The notes below the pieces were generated by a model. That model searched no databases, was not told where the DNA came from, and worked only from the letters and a program-made list of their open reading frames with translations. A DNA stretch of 64,000 nucleotides from Mesonia aestuariivivens (GTDB lineage Bacteria; Bacteroidota; Bacteroidia; Flavobacteriales; Flavobacteriaceae): the NCBI RefSeq assembly GCF_019311235.1, contig NZ_JAHWDF010000002.1, positions 62,001 to 126,000 on the forward strand. The letters run 5' to 3'. Below are positions 8,960 through 18,432 of this stretch, in pieces (position 1 is the stretch's first letter; each line of letters opens with the position of its first letter). The translations under genes and the position numbers were made by a program.

Positions 8960-10914
8960 ATAAAGAAATGATTAATAGTTTTATAAGATCGCTACAAATC
9001 CTTACGGAATACAACTTGTCGTATTTAGCGGGTGGCGAAGTAATAGATAGTATTTCTGAAGATGATGAAATCATAACCGATGAAATGATATATCCGGGTA
9101 CCGGAGATTTTGTGGTATGGGATAAACGCTGTTTAACCGGAACTTACGGTGTGGCTGAAAGCGGACTTATTGCTCCCGTTAAAGTTAAAAACCCAGCTTC
9201 TCACGGAATAAATTATTCTCAAAAACCTATAGAAAGATTGGTGAGTACGGCTGTTTTAATGAAGCGTTATGTTTGGATGACAGATCTATTTATTAATTGG
9301 TTACATAGAGATACACCATCGCCATTACGGTTTTTTGGAGATTTTGAGAACATTAATGCTTGCTATGCTGAAGAAAAAAACGAGCTAGCGCAAGATCAAT
9401 GGTTAGCTATGTACTGGTTGTTGCATTTTGGTTTTTCGATGGATGATAGAGTGAACGAAGTGATCGCTATTGTAGAGAAAAGCGAAATTGAAAATTCATT
9501 TGCAGCATATGTTGAAGATGCAATTAATTTCTTTAAACATACCGATGCCAATTTTAATTATGTTATCACCAATAATAATGGAGAATCCTCAGAAGACCTT
9601 TTTATAAAAAGACGCTCGTATTTGGTATATACCACTCAATTGTACCGATATGCAAGCGGTGATAATTTTAAAAAATGGTGGTTATGTTTTTCCATGTATC
9701 CTCATTTTGAAGAAAATTTAATTCTCAAAATACGCTGGTTAAAAAATAATTTGAAAAAATTTGACAGATGGAACGAGTTAGATAAGGTTCGCTCTGAAAT
9801 AGGGGAGTTGCCCTTCTTATCATATATCTCAGCCTGCAATCCAAATACAACCGATAAAGAGCATTTTGCAAATCAATTTTTAGAAGAACTATCTGTACAC
9901 AACTATAATAAAACCGATCTGCAAAAATCTTTTATACAAATCATGCTGTATGATTTGAGGTGTTTAGATTTAGAAACTGATGCCTATTTAAAAGCGTGTG
10001 AGTACTATTTTGAAGGTGACTTTCAGTCTGAAGAATATATTGAAATTTTAAAATCAAAAAACCAAAATACTGAATCTCTTGATGTTTCTAACGAAGCCTC
10101 TAATGAATTGCAAAAGCTTTTAAATAAGGATGCTGAAATAGAAGATCTTCTTGATAGTAACCAATTTATGCCTTTTGTAATTGAGCTTTCTAATCTTGCT
10201 GAGCGTTATAAATCGGCTTTTGATGTTGCCGTTTCTTCCTTAAAAGAAGATTCCCATAAATTAAAAGTTTTTTGCGCGTACTGGTTTCAACCTTCCTCTT
10301 TCTCTGCAGAATCTATTTTTACAATTCTTAAAAATCTATTTATCTCAGATACAGTTTTAAAGAAATTAATATTTCATCAAGAGACTACTCAGGTAATTGC
10401 TACAGACGACGAAAGGTTGAAGATTATCGACTTGGTATTCACCTCTAAAGAAAATGAATATCAAAGTAAATTCACCTACGAGAAAACATTAGAAGCTGCT
10501 GCTATGCTAATAGTTTATAAATCTTATTATGAATCTATTTTCGAGTATTTAATCAATATAATTACTGCTGAAGACGCTGTTTATTCAGTTGAAACAAAAG
10601 CGATAGTATTTAAAAAAATATTTGGAGAAGATTCTTATGAAGATTTTTCTGCTCAATCTAACTATTCAGCCGTTCAAGTAGAAAAAACTTTTGATATCGG
10701 TTTTCAAGCGATTTTTGAAACCGCCTCTCCATTATTATTAAATGCAGTAGGTTCTGCTCTCCATAAATGGAATGAGCCAAATTTAAAAAGTTGGTTAGCT
10801 AAAAGATATAACGATAAGGTTTGGCTCAATCAATTCGATGCGTTAGAAAATAAATTTAAAGGAATAAAAAAACAGTTTGTCGCACTTGTAAAAGAAAAGA
10901 AAGCTAGTTTATAA
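8956..10914 (+). CDS. Unknown 652-aa helical protein coupled to SUKH gene
   Basis: A large soluble, mostly alpha-helical protein with no signal peptide, no membrane segment and no catalytic motif that I can name. A Trp/Tyr-rich part lies at about 85-270. Its ATG overlaps the stop of the SUKH gene by four bases, so the amounts of the two proteins are linked. Unknown families translated together with a SUKH protein can be toxins, binding partners or second immunity proteins; none of these can be chosen from sequence alone. Confidence 0.7.
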   Translation: MNKEMINSFIRSLQILTEYNLSYLAGGEVIDSISEDDEIITDEMIYPGTGDFVVWDKRCLTGTYGVAESGLIAPVKVKNPASHGINYSQKPIERLVSTAVLMKRYVWMTDLFINWLHRDTPSPLRFFGDFENINACYAEEKNELAQDQWLAMYWLLHFGFSMDDRVNEVIAIVEKSEIENSFAAYVEDAINFFKHTDANFNYVITNNNGESSEDLFIKRRSYLVYTTQLYRYASGDNFKKWWLCFSMYPHFEENLILKIRWLKNNLKKFDRWNELDKVRSEIGELPFLSYISACNPNTTDKEHFANQFLEELSVHNYNKTDLQKSFIQIMLYDLRCLDLETDAYLKACEYYFEGDFQSEEYIEILKSKNQNTESLDVSNEASNELQKLLNKDAEIEDLLDSNQFMPFVIELSNLAERYKSAFDVAVSSLKEDSHKLKVFCAYWFQPSSFSAESIFTILKNLFISDTVLKKLIFHQETTQVIATDDERLKIIDLVFTSKENEYQSKFTYEKTLEAAAMLIVYKSYYESIFEYLINIITAEDAVYSVETKAIVFKKIFGEDSYEDFSAQSNYSAVQVEKTFDIGFQAIFETASPLLLNAVGSALHKWNEPNLKSWLAKRYNDKVWLNQFDALENKFKGIKKQFVALVKEKKASL

Positions 10915-10991
10915 GTATTCTTTAAGCATCAATTTTTTACTTAAGTTATTCGATTAAAGTTTTCAGTATTAATGATAGAAAGAAGAGAAAA

Positions 10992-13367
10992 ATGAAAATA
11001 ACTCAATTCCATATTTATAGCATTTTATTATTAAACAGTTTATGGTTTTTAAATGCTTGCGATACTGCTAAAAGCTTATCAAAAGATTCTAAAACCGTGA
11101 CCGATACTATAAAATTCGATAAGAGTTCTCGTTTTTCTTATGGTATCGCACGAGTAGAAAAAGATAGTAGCAGTTTTTTTATCTTCAAAAACGGGCAAAC
11201 TGCATTTCAAAAATTATTGCAAGAATTTCATCCTTTAGATAGTGTTGTTCCTGTTAATGGCGGAATGATACATTCGTATAAAAATGAAGAAAAAATAATG
11301 CGAATTGTACAGCTTGATAACGGAAACTATGGAATGCTGAATGATTTAGCTGAATGGGTTTTGCAACCAGAATACGATAAAATTGAATTTGTATATAATC
11401 GCTATGTAAAAATAGAAAAAGACGGAAAAACAACGTATGCCGATTCTTGGGGTAAGTTATTAGTTCCTTTAAAATTTGATAGTATTCAAATCATGTCTTC
11501 TCGTTATTTTGATGTAAAAAAAGATGAAAAATGGGGTGTTCATGATACTGAAAAACATAAAATAATTATTCCTTTTGAATACGATCATTTTGATTATTGT
11601 AGCGGTTGCGAGAAAAAGTCCGATTATTTTTATGCTGAAAAAGATGGAAAATGGGGTGTTATCAATTTAAAAAACAAAGTATTAGTTCCATTTAACTATG
11701 AATACGTACACTCCAATATACGAAGTGACGAGTGGGTTGCCGCATTTAGAAAAGACGGTAAAAATGTTATTATTAATATTCCGCAGCAAAAAGAATATAA
11801 AGCACCCGAGTATGATAGATTTCAGATTGAAAACGGGCATTTAATAGCCGCAAAAACCATAGATAATCAACGCTTTTATGGTGTGATTAACCGCAACGGC
11901 AAAGAAGTAGTTCCCTTTCAATATTCAGCAATTTATAATTCTTATTCAAGCTTTCAATCGGGGCCTTATTTATCGATTAAAAAAGATGAAAAATTTGGAA
12001 TTATAGATACGTTAGGCAACGTTATAATTCCACCAACTTACAAGAGACAATTGCGCGTGCAAGACCATTACTTTATCAGTAGAGAAAATGGTAAAGTTGG
12101 CGTGCTTAATCAGGAAAATAAGCAAGTATTACCTCCTAATTATGATGAAATTATCATAGCTGAAATAAAAACTGACGAGAATAAAACTGAATTCATTTTT
12201 AAACTAACAGCCAATGAAAAGTATGGGTTGTACTTTCCAAAAACCGGAAAACTTATTCACCCAGAATATGATGATATTGAGTTTTTGAGCGACCGGCAGC
12301 GTACTCCTTATGTTTCTAAAGCCAACGGCAAAGGATTAATTAGCTTAGAGAAAGACGGAAAGACTAAACTTTACAATCTAAGTACCAATACAATGATTGC
12401 TGATGATTATGTAGATTTTAGATTTCTGCCGTATCAAAAAATACTTGTAAGAGAAGAGAATTATGGTGACCAAGGACTTTATGATTTAAATGAAGACAAG
12501 TTAATTTTACCTATAAAATATAAATTTGTACAAGTTTTAAAAAAACCTAAGCTTATAAAAGTGGTAAAAGAGGCAGGTAATTATCAAACCCAATCGGGTC
12601 TTTTTGATGAGACGGGCAAAGAATTACTTCCTATAAATTATGCCGACATCAAACAAATTGATACTTCAAAATTTTTACTGCACGAAAAAGACAGTTTATA
12701 TTATATCTATACGGTCAAAAATCATAAAAAAGAAAAACTTCCTTTTTCAAAAGTCAGTGTAAATGACAGCACTTCCTTATTAACTGCACGAAAAAAAGAA
12801 AAATGGTATTTATACGATTCTAAACGAGAAAAGCGCTTGTTAGAAGAAGGATATTCAGAAATATATCAATTCAGAAACGGAAATTATATTGTAATCCAAA
12901 AAGACAGCACCAATCAATTAAAATTTGGTTATGCTGACAAAGACGGAAAAATGATTGTTCCGGTAGCATACGATATCAGACCTACAACATACTTGCCTAG
13001 TCTTGAAAACAAGCGGTATTTATTTTTGAAGAAAAGAGACAAAGCTACGGGAAATATGCTGCAAGGCTTTGCGAATTTTGAAGGAAAAGTTGTAGTCCCG
13101 CCACATTTTGATAAAGTATATCCCGATGGAAACGGAAATGGTTTTTTTACGATGAAGAATAATCATTACGGCGTTATAACGGCTGATGGAAGAGAAATAT
13201 TGAAACCGCTATATATTATCGGGATTGACGGACCCTTTAATAGTCGCACACTAGAAATGGATTTTCACTTTCCGGTACCTTTTCAAGAAAATAATAGTTG
13301 GAAATATATGACGGAAAATGGAAAAATTTTACCCATAAAATCTAGTGATTTGATTTTGTTTCAATAG
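10992..13367 (+). CDS. WG-repeat lipoprotein
   Basis: A 791-residue lipoprotein: leader with lipobox LNAC (Cys23), then about 13 WG-type beta repeats across nearly the whole chain. Clear copies are GKWGVINLKNKVLVPFNYE, EKWGVHDTEKHKIIIPFEYD, GVINRNGKEVVPFQY and GVLNQENKQVLPPNYDEI. WG repeats probably form an extended or propeller-like binding surface; no enzyme activity is known for them. It is likely exposed on the outer membrane. It follows the 652-residue gene after 77 bases and could be in the same transcript. Confidence 0.85.
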   Translation: MKITQFHIYSILLLNSLWFLNACDTAKSLSKDSKTVTDTIKFDKSSRFSYGIARVEKDSSSFFIFKNGQTAFQKLLQEFHPLDSVVPVNGGMIHSYKNEEKIMRIVQLDNGNYGMLNDLAEWVLQPEYDKIEFVYNRYVKIEKDGKTTYADSWGKLLVPLKFDSIQIMSSRYFDVKKDEKWGVHDTEKHKIIIPFEYDHFDYCSGCEKKSDYFYAEKDGKWGVINLKNKVLVPFNYEYVHSNIRSDEWVAAFRKDGKNVIINIPQQKEYKAPEYDRFQIENGHLIAAKTIDNQRFYGVINRNGKEVVPFQYSAIYNSYSSFQSGPYLSIKKDEKFGIIDTLGNVIIPPTYKRQLRVQDHYFISRENGKVGVLNQENKQVLPPNYDEIIIAEIKTDENKTEFIFKLTANEKYGLYFPKTGKLIHPEYDDIEFLSDRQRTPYVSKANGKGLISLEKDGKTKLYNLSTNTMIADDYVDFRFLPYQKILVREENYGDQGLYDLNEDKLILPIKYKFVQVLKKPKLIKVVKEAGNYQTQSGLFDETGKELLPINYADIKQIDTSKFLLHEKDSLYYIYTVKNHKKEKLPFSKVSVNDSTSLLTARKKEKWYLYDSKREKRLLEEGYSEIYQFRNGNYIVIQKDSTNQLKFGYADKDGKMIVPVAYDIRPTTYLPSLENKRYLFLKKRDKATGNMLQGFANFEGKVVVPPHFDKVYPDGNGNGFFTMKNNHYGVITADGREILKPLYIIGIDGPFNSRTLEMDFHFPVPFQENNSWKYMTENGKILPIKSSDLILFQ

Positions 13368-13383
13368 AAAATTAAAGTAAATG

Positions 13384-13423
13384 AAAACAGGGTCGTTTTC
13401 TATGACATGAATCGAGTTCTTTG
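13384..13423 (+). promoter_or_regulatory. Candidate promoter, shared motif copy 3
   Basis: AAAACAGGG at 13384-13392, 22 bases, AGTTCTTTG at 13415-13423, then 36 bases to the ATG at 13460. Spacing is identical to copy 2. Confidence 0.45.
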
Positions 13424-13459
13424 GCGTTATCAATTACCCCCAACTAAAAAAATAAAAAA

Positions 13460-14644
13460 ATGATTTTGAAACAGATTAAAACGATACTACTATTTTCTTT
13501 ATTTTTTTATGGAGCCTTCACCAATGCTCAAACTAAAGAATTTGTGGGTTCCTACACCTATAGTAAGATGGAATTTGCCGAACAAATGCATATTTTAGAT
13601 TCTAATCGGTTTTCTTGGAAGCAAGTATATGGCGCTAGAGATATTGATTTAAGAGGAAAATGGATTATTAAAGGAGATACATTAATCGCAACGCTAGATC
13701 CAATTCCAGACAATAAAAATCCTGGTGAGTTAGAAGCTGTTTTAACACCATCTGGAAATTTAAGTTTTACAAAATTTAATGATAAAAGTACTGTTGAACC
13801 TTATATTTTTAAGCGTTCTGAATATAATTTATCTCAAGATGTAGCAGAAAAATTGGCTCAACCTATTAATCATTCAAAATTAATAGCATCAAAAAAGAGT
13901 CCATTAGAAAGACAAAATGAAAAGGCAAAAAAACGCTTTTAGAAATTTAATAAAGAGCGAAAGCAATTAGGAAAATATCACGGTTTTTTTAAAAACGAGG
14001 ATCCTGATTTTTCTGTAATTTTAGGATTAAATGCTAAAAGAAAGCAATTTGTAGTTAAAAAATCAGCTACTGAAAAAGGTGCGGTAAATTACTTTCAGGG
14101 AACATTTACGTTGAAAAACGATACGGTTTATGCAACCACAACTGCAGATCAAGATGAAATAAAGCTTTACGGATCTCATTCTGATGATTTAGATGAAGAC
14201 GAACTCGTAATTTATTTTAGAAAACTCAGCTTTAAAAACATACAAGTTAAGACAGGTAAAAGTTTTGACGAATGCACTTTTAGCTCTTCTGAAAAATTTA
14301 AGACAGAGAATGATAGTGTTCGCTGTTTGCAATTAAAAAAAGGAGATAGCTTATGGATAGCTCTTGGTAAAAAAGAAGCCCATATTTATAGTTTTTCGCT
14401 TCAAGATTCAAATTACAACCAACTTTTACTTCAACCAAATTACGCACACGTAGAAACCTGGGTAGAAAAACCGATTTATATTACCGATGAAGATGAAATT
14501 CATTCGCTTTACGATGGGAAAGTTACTTTAAAATTAACAGTACCAGAACGTATGTATCCATCATTATCCTCGATACCGTCTTCCCCAATATTTAATGAAT
14601 ATAGATATTTTTCTATAGATCGAGAAGAGCTTTTTAAACTTTAG
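13460..14644 (+). pseudogene. Secreted protein gene interrupted by an in-frame TAG
   Basis: The frame from ATG 13460 to the stop at 14642-14644 is continuous except for one amber codon at 13940-13942 (…AKKRF-stop-KFNKERKQLGKYH…). The part after the stop has the same codon style and a plausible protein pattern, including LGKYHGFF and a later beta-rich region. Without the TAG the product would be about 394 residues with a signal peptide (1-23, FTNAQ). As it stands, a 160-residue N-terminal product is possible; the only internal start for the second half is a TTG at 14111, with no signal peptide. I read this as a recent nonsense mutation, or a sequencing error; programmed read-through is less likely. 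Family not recognised. Confidence 0.8.
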
Positions 14645-14680
14645 AAAGAATAAACTTCATTTAAAAATTCGGCAAGATTT

Positions 14681-15040
14681 TCAACATTCATCGAGAACCA
14701 AATCCAAAATTTTTAATTCTTCAATTTCCTTATCATAAACAAACGAACCTTCTCCAGAAACTAGAAGGGTCGTTATGTAATTCATTCCAGTTTCGTGGGG
14801 TTCTTCTAGATTTACATCAAACGAGAATTTGGCATTTTTAAACTGAAAAGTTTTGTTCATTTTATTGACTTCAACCTCTTCCGCAGCCAGCTTTATCTGC
14901 CAAATACTTGGTGCATGATTCCCCAGCTCTTTTTCTACGAGCAACTTAGACCAGCAGCTATCCATATTACAAACCAAAGCAGCCAGTTCTTTCTTCAGCT
15001 TAATAGTAGTCGGCACCAAATAAGAATGAGAGTTTTTCAT
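14681..15040 (-). CDS. Hypothetical protein, 119 aa
   Basis: A small soluble protein on the same strand as the LRR gene. From the ATG at 15040 it overlaps the LRR 3' end by 41 bases; a later Met (residue 26, about 14965) would remove the overlap, so the start is uncertain. The C-terminal half looks beta-rich (FQFKNAKFSFDVNLEE). Not recognised. It is probably the last gene of the - strand operon that begins with the DUF4132 protein. Confidence 0.55.
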   Translation of the reverse strand: MKNSHSYLVPTTIKLKKELAALVCNMDSCWSKLLVEKELGNHAPSIWQIKLAAEEVEVNKMNKTFQFKNAKFSFDVNLEEPHETGMNYITTLLVSGEGSFVYDKEIEELKILDLVLDEC

Positions 15041-17408
15041 GACTGAACTTTTTTTTCAGTTGAGTATAGTTAGGCGTCATTAAATTCTGAAAAGTCTTTT
15101 CTGATATATTATAGCCACTAAATTTAGAAAAGTAGTATTTCACTTCTTTTAATTTTAGTTTTTGAAAATAATCCGGAATGGTATTTTCAAAGGTACAGTT
15201 GTTAATTCCTAAATAGTTTAGGTGTTTGAGATCGGCAATCCATTTTGGAAAATCAACAAAATGTATCCCATCTAAATACAGCGTTTCTAAATTTGAAAAC
15301 TCTTTAACGTAATCCGGAAGTTTTTCTATTTTATGATGCGGATTAAAATCTATAAGATCGAGCTTGGTTAAACTCTCTGGTATGGTTTTAATATCATCCC
15401 CAACTCCCTTCAAGTGAAGTCGCTCTAAGGCCGTAAATTTATTAAGTTGAGCGTAAGCTTTCTCATCAAAAGAATAACATAGCGATAATTCTAGATCTTT
15501 GAGGTTAGGCGCATCTAAGGCTGTCAAAGATGATACATCTGTATACGACAGATTAAGCTTTTCTAATTGAAAAAGCTGTACCGCAGAAAATTCTTGAATT
15601 GTACGGTTATGATGCATACAAAATGCTTGTAAATTAGGCATCTGCTGAAGCAATTCTTTTATATTTTGCGCTTTATAATTCTCTAATTTGAATCCTTTTA
15701 ATTGAGGAGCAGGATGAGGGTTAAGCGCAACTTCGCTTTCGTTTTGATTTTCTATAAACAGTTTTTCGAGGTTAGGGCAATGTTTTAAAACATCTTTTAT
15801 TGGCGCTGTAGACCAAATAACGTTTAGTTTTTTTAAGTATTCTGGCTTTGGAAAATATGCAGAATAATCTATTTCAGAATCTGATGCTTCTTTAGGGAAA
15901 GATATATCTAAGGTGCTGGCTACAATCTTACTAAAAAAGCCTTCCAAATTAGTAATACGTAAGGATTGAAATAAAGCCTTCTCAGTATTAATGAATTTTT
16001 TTCCTGGAATAAGCGCATCTATAGTTAAAATATAGAGGTTATTAATTTTTTGAGGAAGCACATCACTTTCAATAATTAAGTTAGGACATCGTTGAATCTC
16101 TAAAGAGTCGAGTAGTGCTACGTTTTTTAAATTTTCTGGTAACTTTTCGATATCAGAATTCCATATTTTTAGAGTAGCTAAATTTGGGCATGATCCTAAG
16201 TTATCAAATAAAATATCACAATCATTCATCCCAAAACAAGCAATTGTCTCTAACGCAGGTAAACGTTCTAAGCCTGAAGAAAGGTTTGGTAATTTATCTA
16301 TATTGTAGATTTCTATCTCTTTTAAATTCGGAAATTTATTAGCATTGTTTAGAATATAGGTCAATAAATCTGCTCTATACAAAGTTAGTTTTGTAACTTC
16401 TAAAGGTTTGCCGGTACTTACAATTTTAATCGATGCATCTAATTGGATAACATCTATATTAGGCATAAATGCACAAGCATCTTCCACTTCTTTAATTTTG
16501 GGTACTCTATTAAAATGTACTTTTTTTAATGTGTTTAATTGTGGTAAATATTGTGGTATTTCAGTAAGATTGGGACAATCAAAAACTTTTATTTCTTCTA
16601 GCTCTTTTAAAGAAGAAAGATCTGGTAAGTTTTCTACATTTTTCAATTTTATTAATTCCAACACCTTTAAATGCTTCGGAAGTTTTAAATGTTCGATGTT
16701 TGCGGTGGTTAATCCTTTTAATTTTAAAGTTTCAAGACTGCCAAGTTGCTGTAAGTCTTTGGGTAAATCTAAGGCAACCGATTCTTCAGCTTTAGATTGA
16801 ACTATAGATAGTTTTTTTAAATGCTTTAACTGCGTAAAATAGTTGGGAAACTCACGTAAGCTGGGAGTCGTTAGCTTTAGTTCTTCTAGCTCTTTAAAGT
16901 TGCTGAAAGAATCTGGCAAATCTGTATGTGCTCCATTAATTTCAAGGATACGAATTGAGTTTAATACGCCAAATTCTTCTGGAATTCCATTTTCAAATAC
17001 TTCGCTAATAAATAAGCCAGTTATGTTTTGAAGCCGTAAGATGATAGAAGGATCTTTACTTATCTTTTTCTCAACATTTGCTTCCTCTAAAAAAAGTCGA
17101 GTATAGCCTAGTTTATGGTATAGTTTGCCAATAGGAAAGTCAGGATCTATAGACGCAAAATGCACAAGTGCGCTAATTACTTTTGTGGTGTTATCTAATT
17201 TTTCAGGAAGCTTATTGCGAGATTTAAAAGCTTTTAACTGAGCTTTATTGGCGTGTTTTTCTAAAACTTCTGTAATTTCTTGAACAACTTTTTTATTTCT
17301 GTAAAGTTTACCGATTATAAAAAGTTCATAAATACTATCCTGAGGATAGTTACTGGTTTCTTGAAGATGCTTGTAGTAGGATTCTATATGATCTAGCTTG
17401 AATTCCAT
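15000..17408 (-). CDS. Leucine-rich-repeat protein, 802 aa
   Basis: A helical N-terminal domain (about 1-120) is followed by many leucine-rich repeats to the C-terminus. Typical units are LKELEEIKVFDCPNLTEIP and FSNLETLYLDGIHFVDFP. There is no signal peptide or anchor, so it should be cytoplasmic. LRR solenoids bind proteins or other ligands; there is no attached catalytic domain. It lies 48 bases after the 125-residue gene on the same strand, in a run that starts with the DUF4132 protein. A recognition or scaffold role is likely, but the ligand is unknown. Confidence 0.85.
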   Translation of the reverse strand: MEFKLDHIESYYKHLQETSNYPQDSIYELFIIGKLYRNKKVVQEITEVLEKHANKAQLKAFKSRNKLPEKLDNTTKVISALVHFASIDPDFPIGKLYHKLGYTRLFLEEANVEKKISKDPSIILRLQNITGLFISEVFENGIPEEFGVLNSIRILEINGAHTDLPDSFSNFKELEELKLTTPSLREFPNYFTQLKHLKKLSIVQSKAEESVALDLPKDLQQLGSLETLKLKGLTTANIEHLKLPKHLKVLELIKLKNVENLPDLSSLKELEEIKVFDCPNLTEIPQYLPQLNTLKKVHFNRVPKIKEVEDACAFMPNIDVIQLDASIKIVSTGKPLEVTKLTLYRADLLTYILNNANKFPNLKEIEIYNIDKLPNLSSGLERLPALETIACFGMNDCDILFDNLGSCPNLATLKIWNSDIEKLPENLKNVALLDSLEIQRCPNLIIESDVLPQKINNLYILTIDALIPGKKFINTEKALFQSLRITNLEGFFSKIVASTLDISFPKEASDSEIDYSAYFPKPEYLKKLNVIWSTAPIKDVLKHCPNLEKLFIENQNESEVALNPHPAPQLKGFKLENYKAQNIKELLQQMPNLQAFCMHHNRTIQEFSAVQLFQLEKLNLSYTDVSSLTALDAPNLKDLELSLCYSFDEKAYAQLNKFTALERLHLKGVGDDIKTIPESLTKLDLIDFNPHHKIEKLPDYVKEFSNLETLYLDGIHFVDFPKWIADLKHLNYLGINNCTFENTIPDYFQKLKLKEVKYYFSKFSGYNISEKTFQNLMTPNYTQLKKKFSHEKLSFLFGADYY

Positions 17409-17456
17409 AGTGGGTTTTGGTAATTTTAAGTTCTTATTTTTAAAAAATGAAAGAAT

Positions 17457-17834
17457 TTATGCGTCTGTAGCTACTTTATAAGCATTCATTTTTTTAAGAA
17501 TTATAGGAGTAAATAAGGCAAATCGAGCATTAAATTCTTCTTGAGAGGTTGCGGTATTTAAATTATTCACCATAGTTATCCAAGTATGCATCAATTCATC
17601 TTCTAGATTTTCGTGTTTAGTTTCTATCGCAATAGCTTTCACTAAATCTAAATGATCGTCTAGCTCATAAAAACCGGTTTCGTTTACCAGTTTAAAAACT
17701 TTTTCGAAAATAGGCTGGGTCGCCAGTAATTCGTTAGGTTGAAGTTCGGGTGAACTGGAAGCACTTATAGTTTCAAAAACATCTACCATTAAATCTTGAA
17801 CAGTAGCATTTATAGAGTCGTTTAAATAGTTCAA
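17457..17834 (-). CDS. Hypothetical protein, 125 aa
   Basis: An acidic, all-helical soluble protein without signal peptide or recognised motif. It lies 69 bases after the 137-residue gene and 48 before the LRR gene, all on the - strand. Codon use is like the neighbours. Unknown function. Confidence 0.65.
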   Translation of the reverse strand: MNYLNDSINATVQDLMVDVFETISASSSPELQPNELLATQPIFEKVFKLVNETGFYELDDHLDLVKAIAIETKHENLEDELMHTWITMVNNLNTATSQEEFNARFALFTPIILKKMNAYKVATDA

Positions 17835-17903
17835 AAGGAATTTTTTTTAAGTTATTATGAATGTAATTGGCGAGTTTTTTATTTGGTTTTTAATAGTTGA
17901 AGC

Positions 17904-18317
17904 TTACCAATACGAGCCTACTAAAAATGTCATTCTTATAAACGCAATTACACTTTCTGAAGTAAGCTGAAGCGGTGTTTGCAAATCGGTAATTTCTTCA
18001 TCATCTATAAAAACCAGAAATAAACCATCTTTAAAAGCTACCAGTACATTATCTATTGACTCTTGCTCGTTGGCTAAATCTCTATTGGCCAGATCGCCAA
18101 AATCTACTTTACCGCTTGCGGCTTGATCTTGAATTTCTGACGGACTTAAAAAACCGATAACATTCACTTCTAAGCGTTTTTTATTAAAAGCTTCTACCTG
18201 ATTTTTTACACAACCAATGAGTAACTCTTCTAAATTTTGTGGCGTTTCTGCTAAGGTAAACGGGAATTTTTTCACCTTTTTTTTGCCTAATCGTTTTAAT
18301 TGTAGGGTAATTTCCAT
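17904..18317 (-). CDS. Hypothetical protein, 137 aa
   Basis: The frame extends to 18362, but the start is placed at the ATG at 18317 (MEITLQLKRLGKKKV), because the upstream part lies inside a structured repeat element. The product is a mixed alpha/beta protein with a hydrophobic strand region DGLFLVFIDDEEITDL followed by a helix. It has no signal peptide. It directly follows the DUF4132 gene and may be its partner. Not recognised. Confidence 0.65.
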   Translation of the reverse strand: MEITLQLKRLGKKKVKKFPFTLAETPQNLEELLIGCVKNQVEAFNKKRLEVNVIGFLSPSEIQDQAASGKVDFGDLANRDLANEQESIDNVLVAFKDGLFLVFIDDEEITDLQTPLQLTSESVIAFIRMTFLVGSYW

Positions 18318-18333
18318 AACACGAATAATTTTT

Positions 18334-18421
18334 TGCGTTAGCGATTGTCGTGAAAAGCCCACAGTGCGCTAGCACGCGGACTTGTAACAGAAAGCGCGCC
18401 TCACGAGAGTGGGGAACGCCC
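18334..18421 (+). repeat. Structured intergenic repeat, copy D
   Basis: Runs from GCGTTAGCGATTG to GGGGAACGCCC and fills the gap between the DUF4132 stop and the next start. Ends can pair (GCGTT/AACGC). Near the 3' end is a hairpin CCTCAC-GAGA-GTGGGG. It is clearly more GC-rich than the flanks. Related to copies at 39311, 44856 and (partial) 48925. Confidence 0.65.
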
Positions 18422-18432
18422 TAATGTTACTA

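Noticed and set aside
13460-13942. Two separate intact genes (160 and 177 residues)
   Set aside because: Both are in the same frame, the sequence between them is open, and the second would need an internal TTG start with no signal peptide.
16408-17031. + strand frames inside the LRR gene
   Set aside because: They are shadows of the repeat-rich - strand gene and have no own start signals or protein pattern.
18318-18362. Longer N-terminus of the 137-residue protein
   Set aside because: The extra codons come from the structured repeat, and the ATG at 18317 gives a normal N-terminus.
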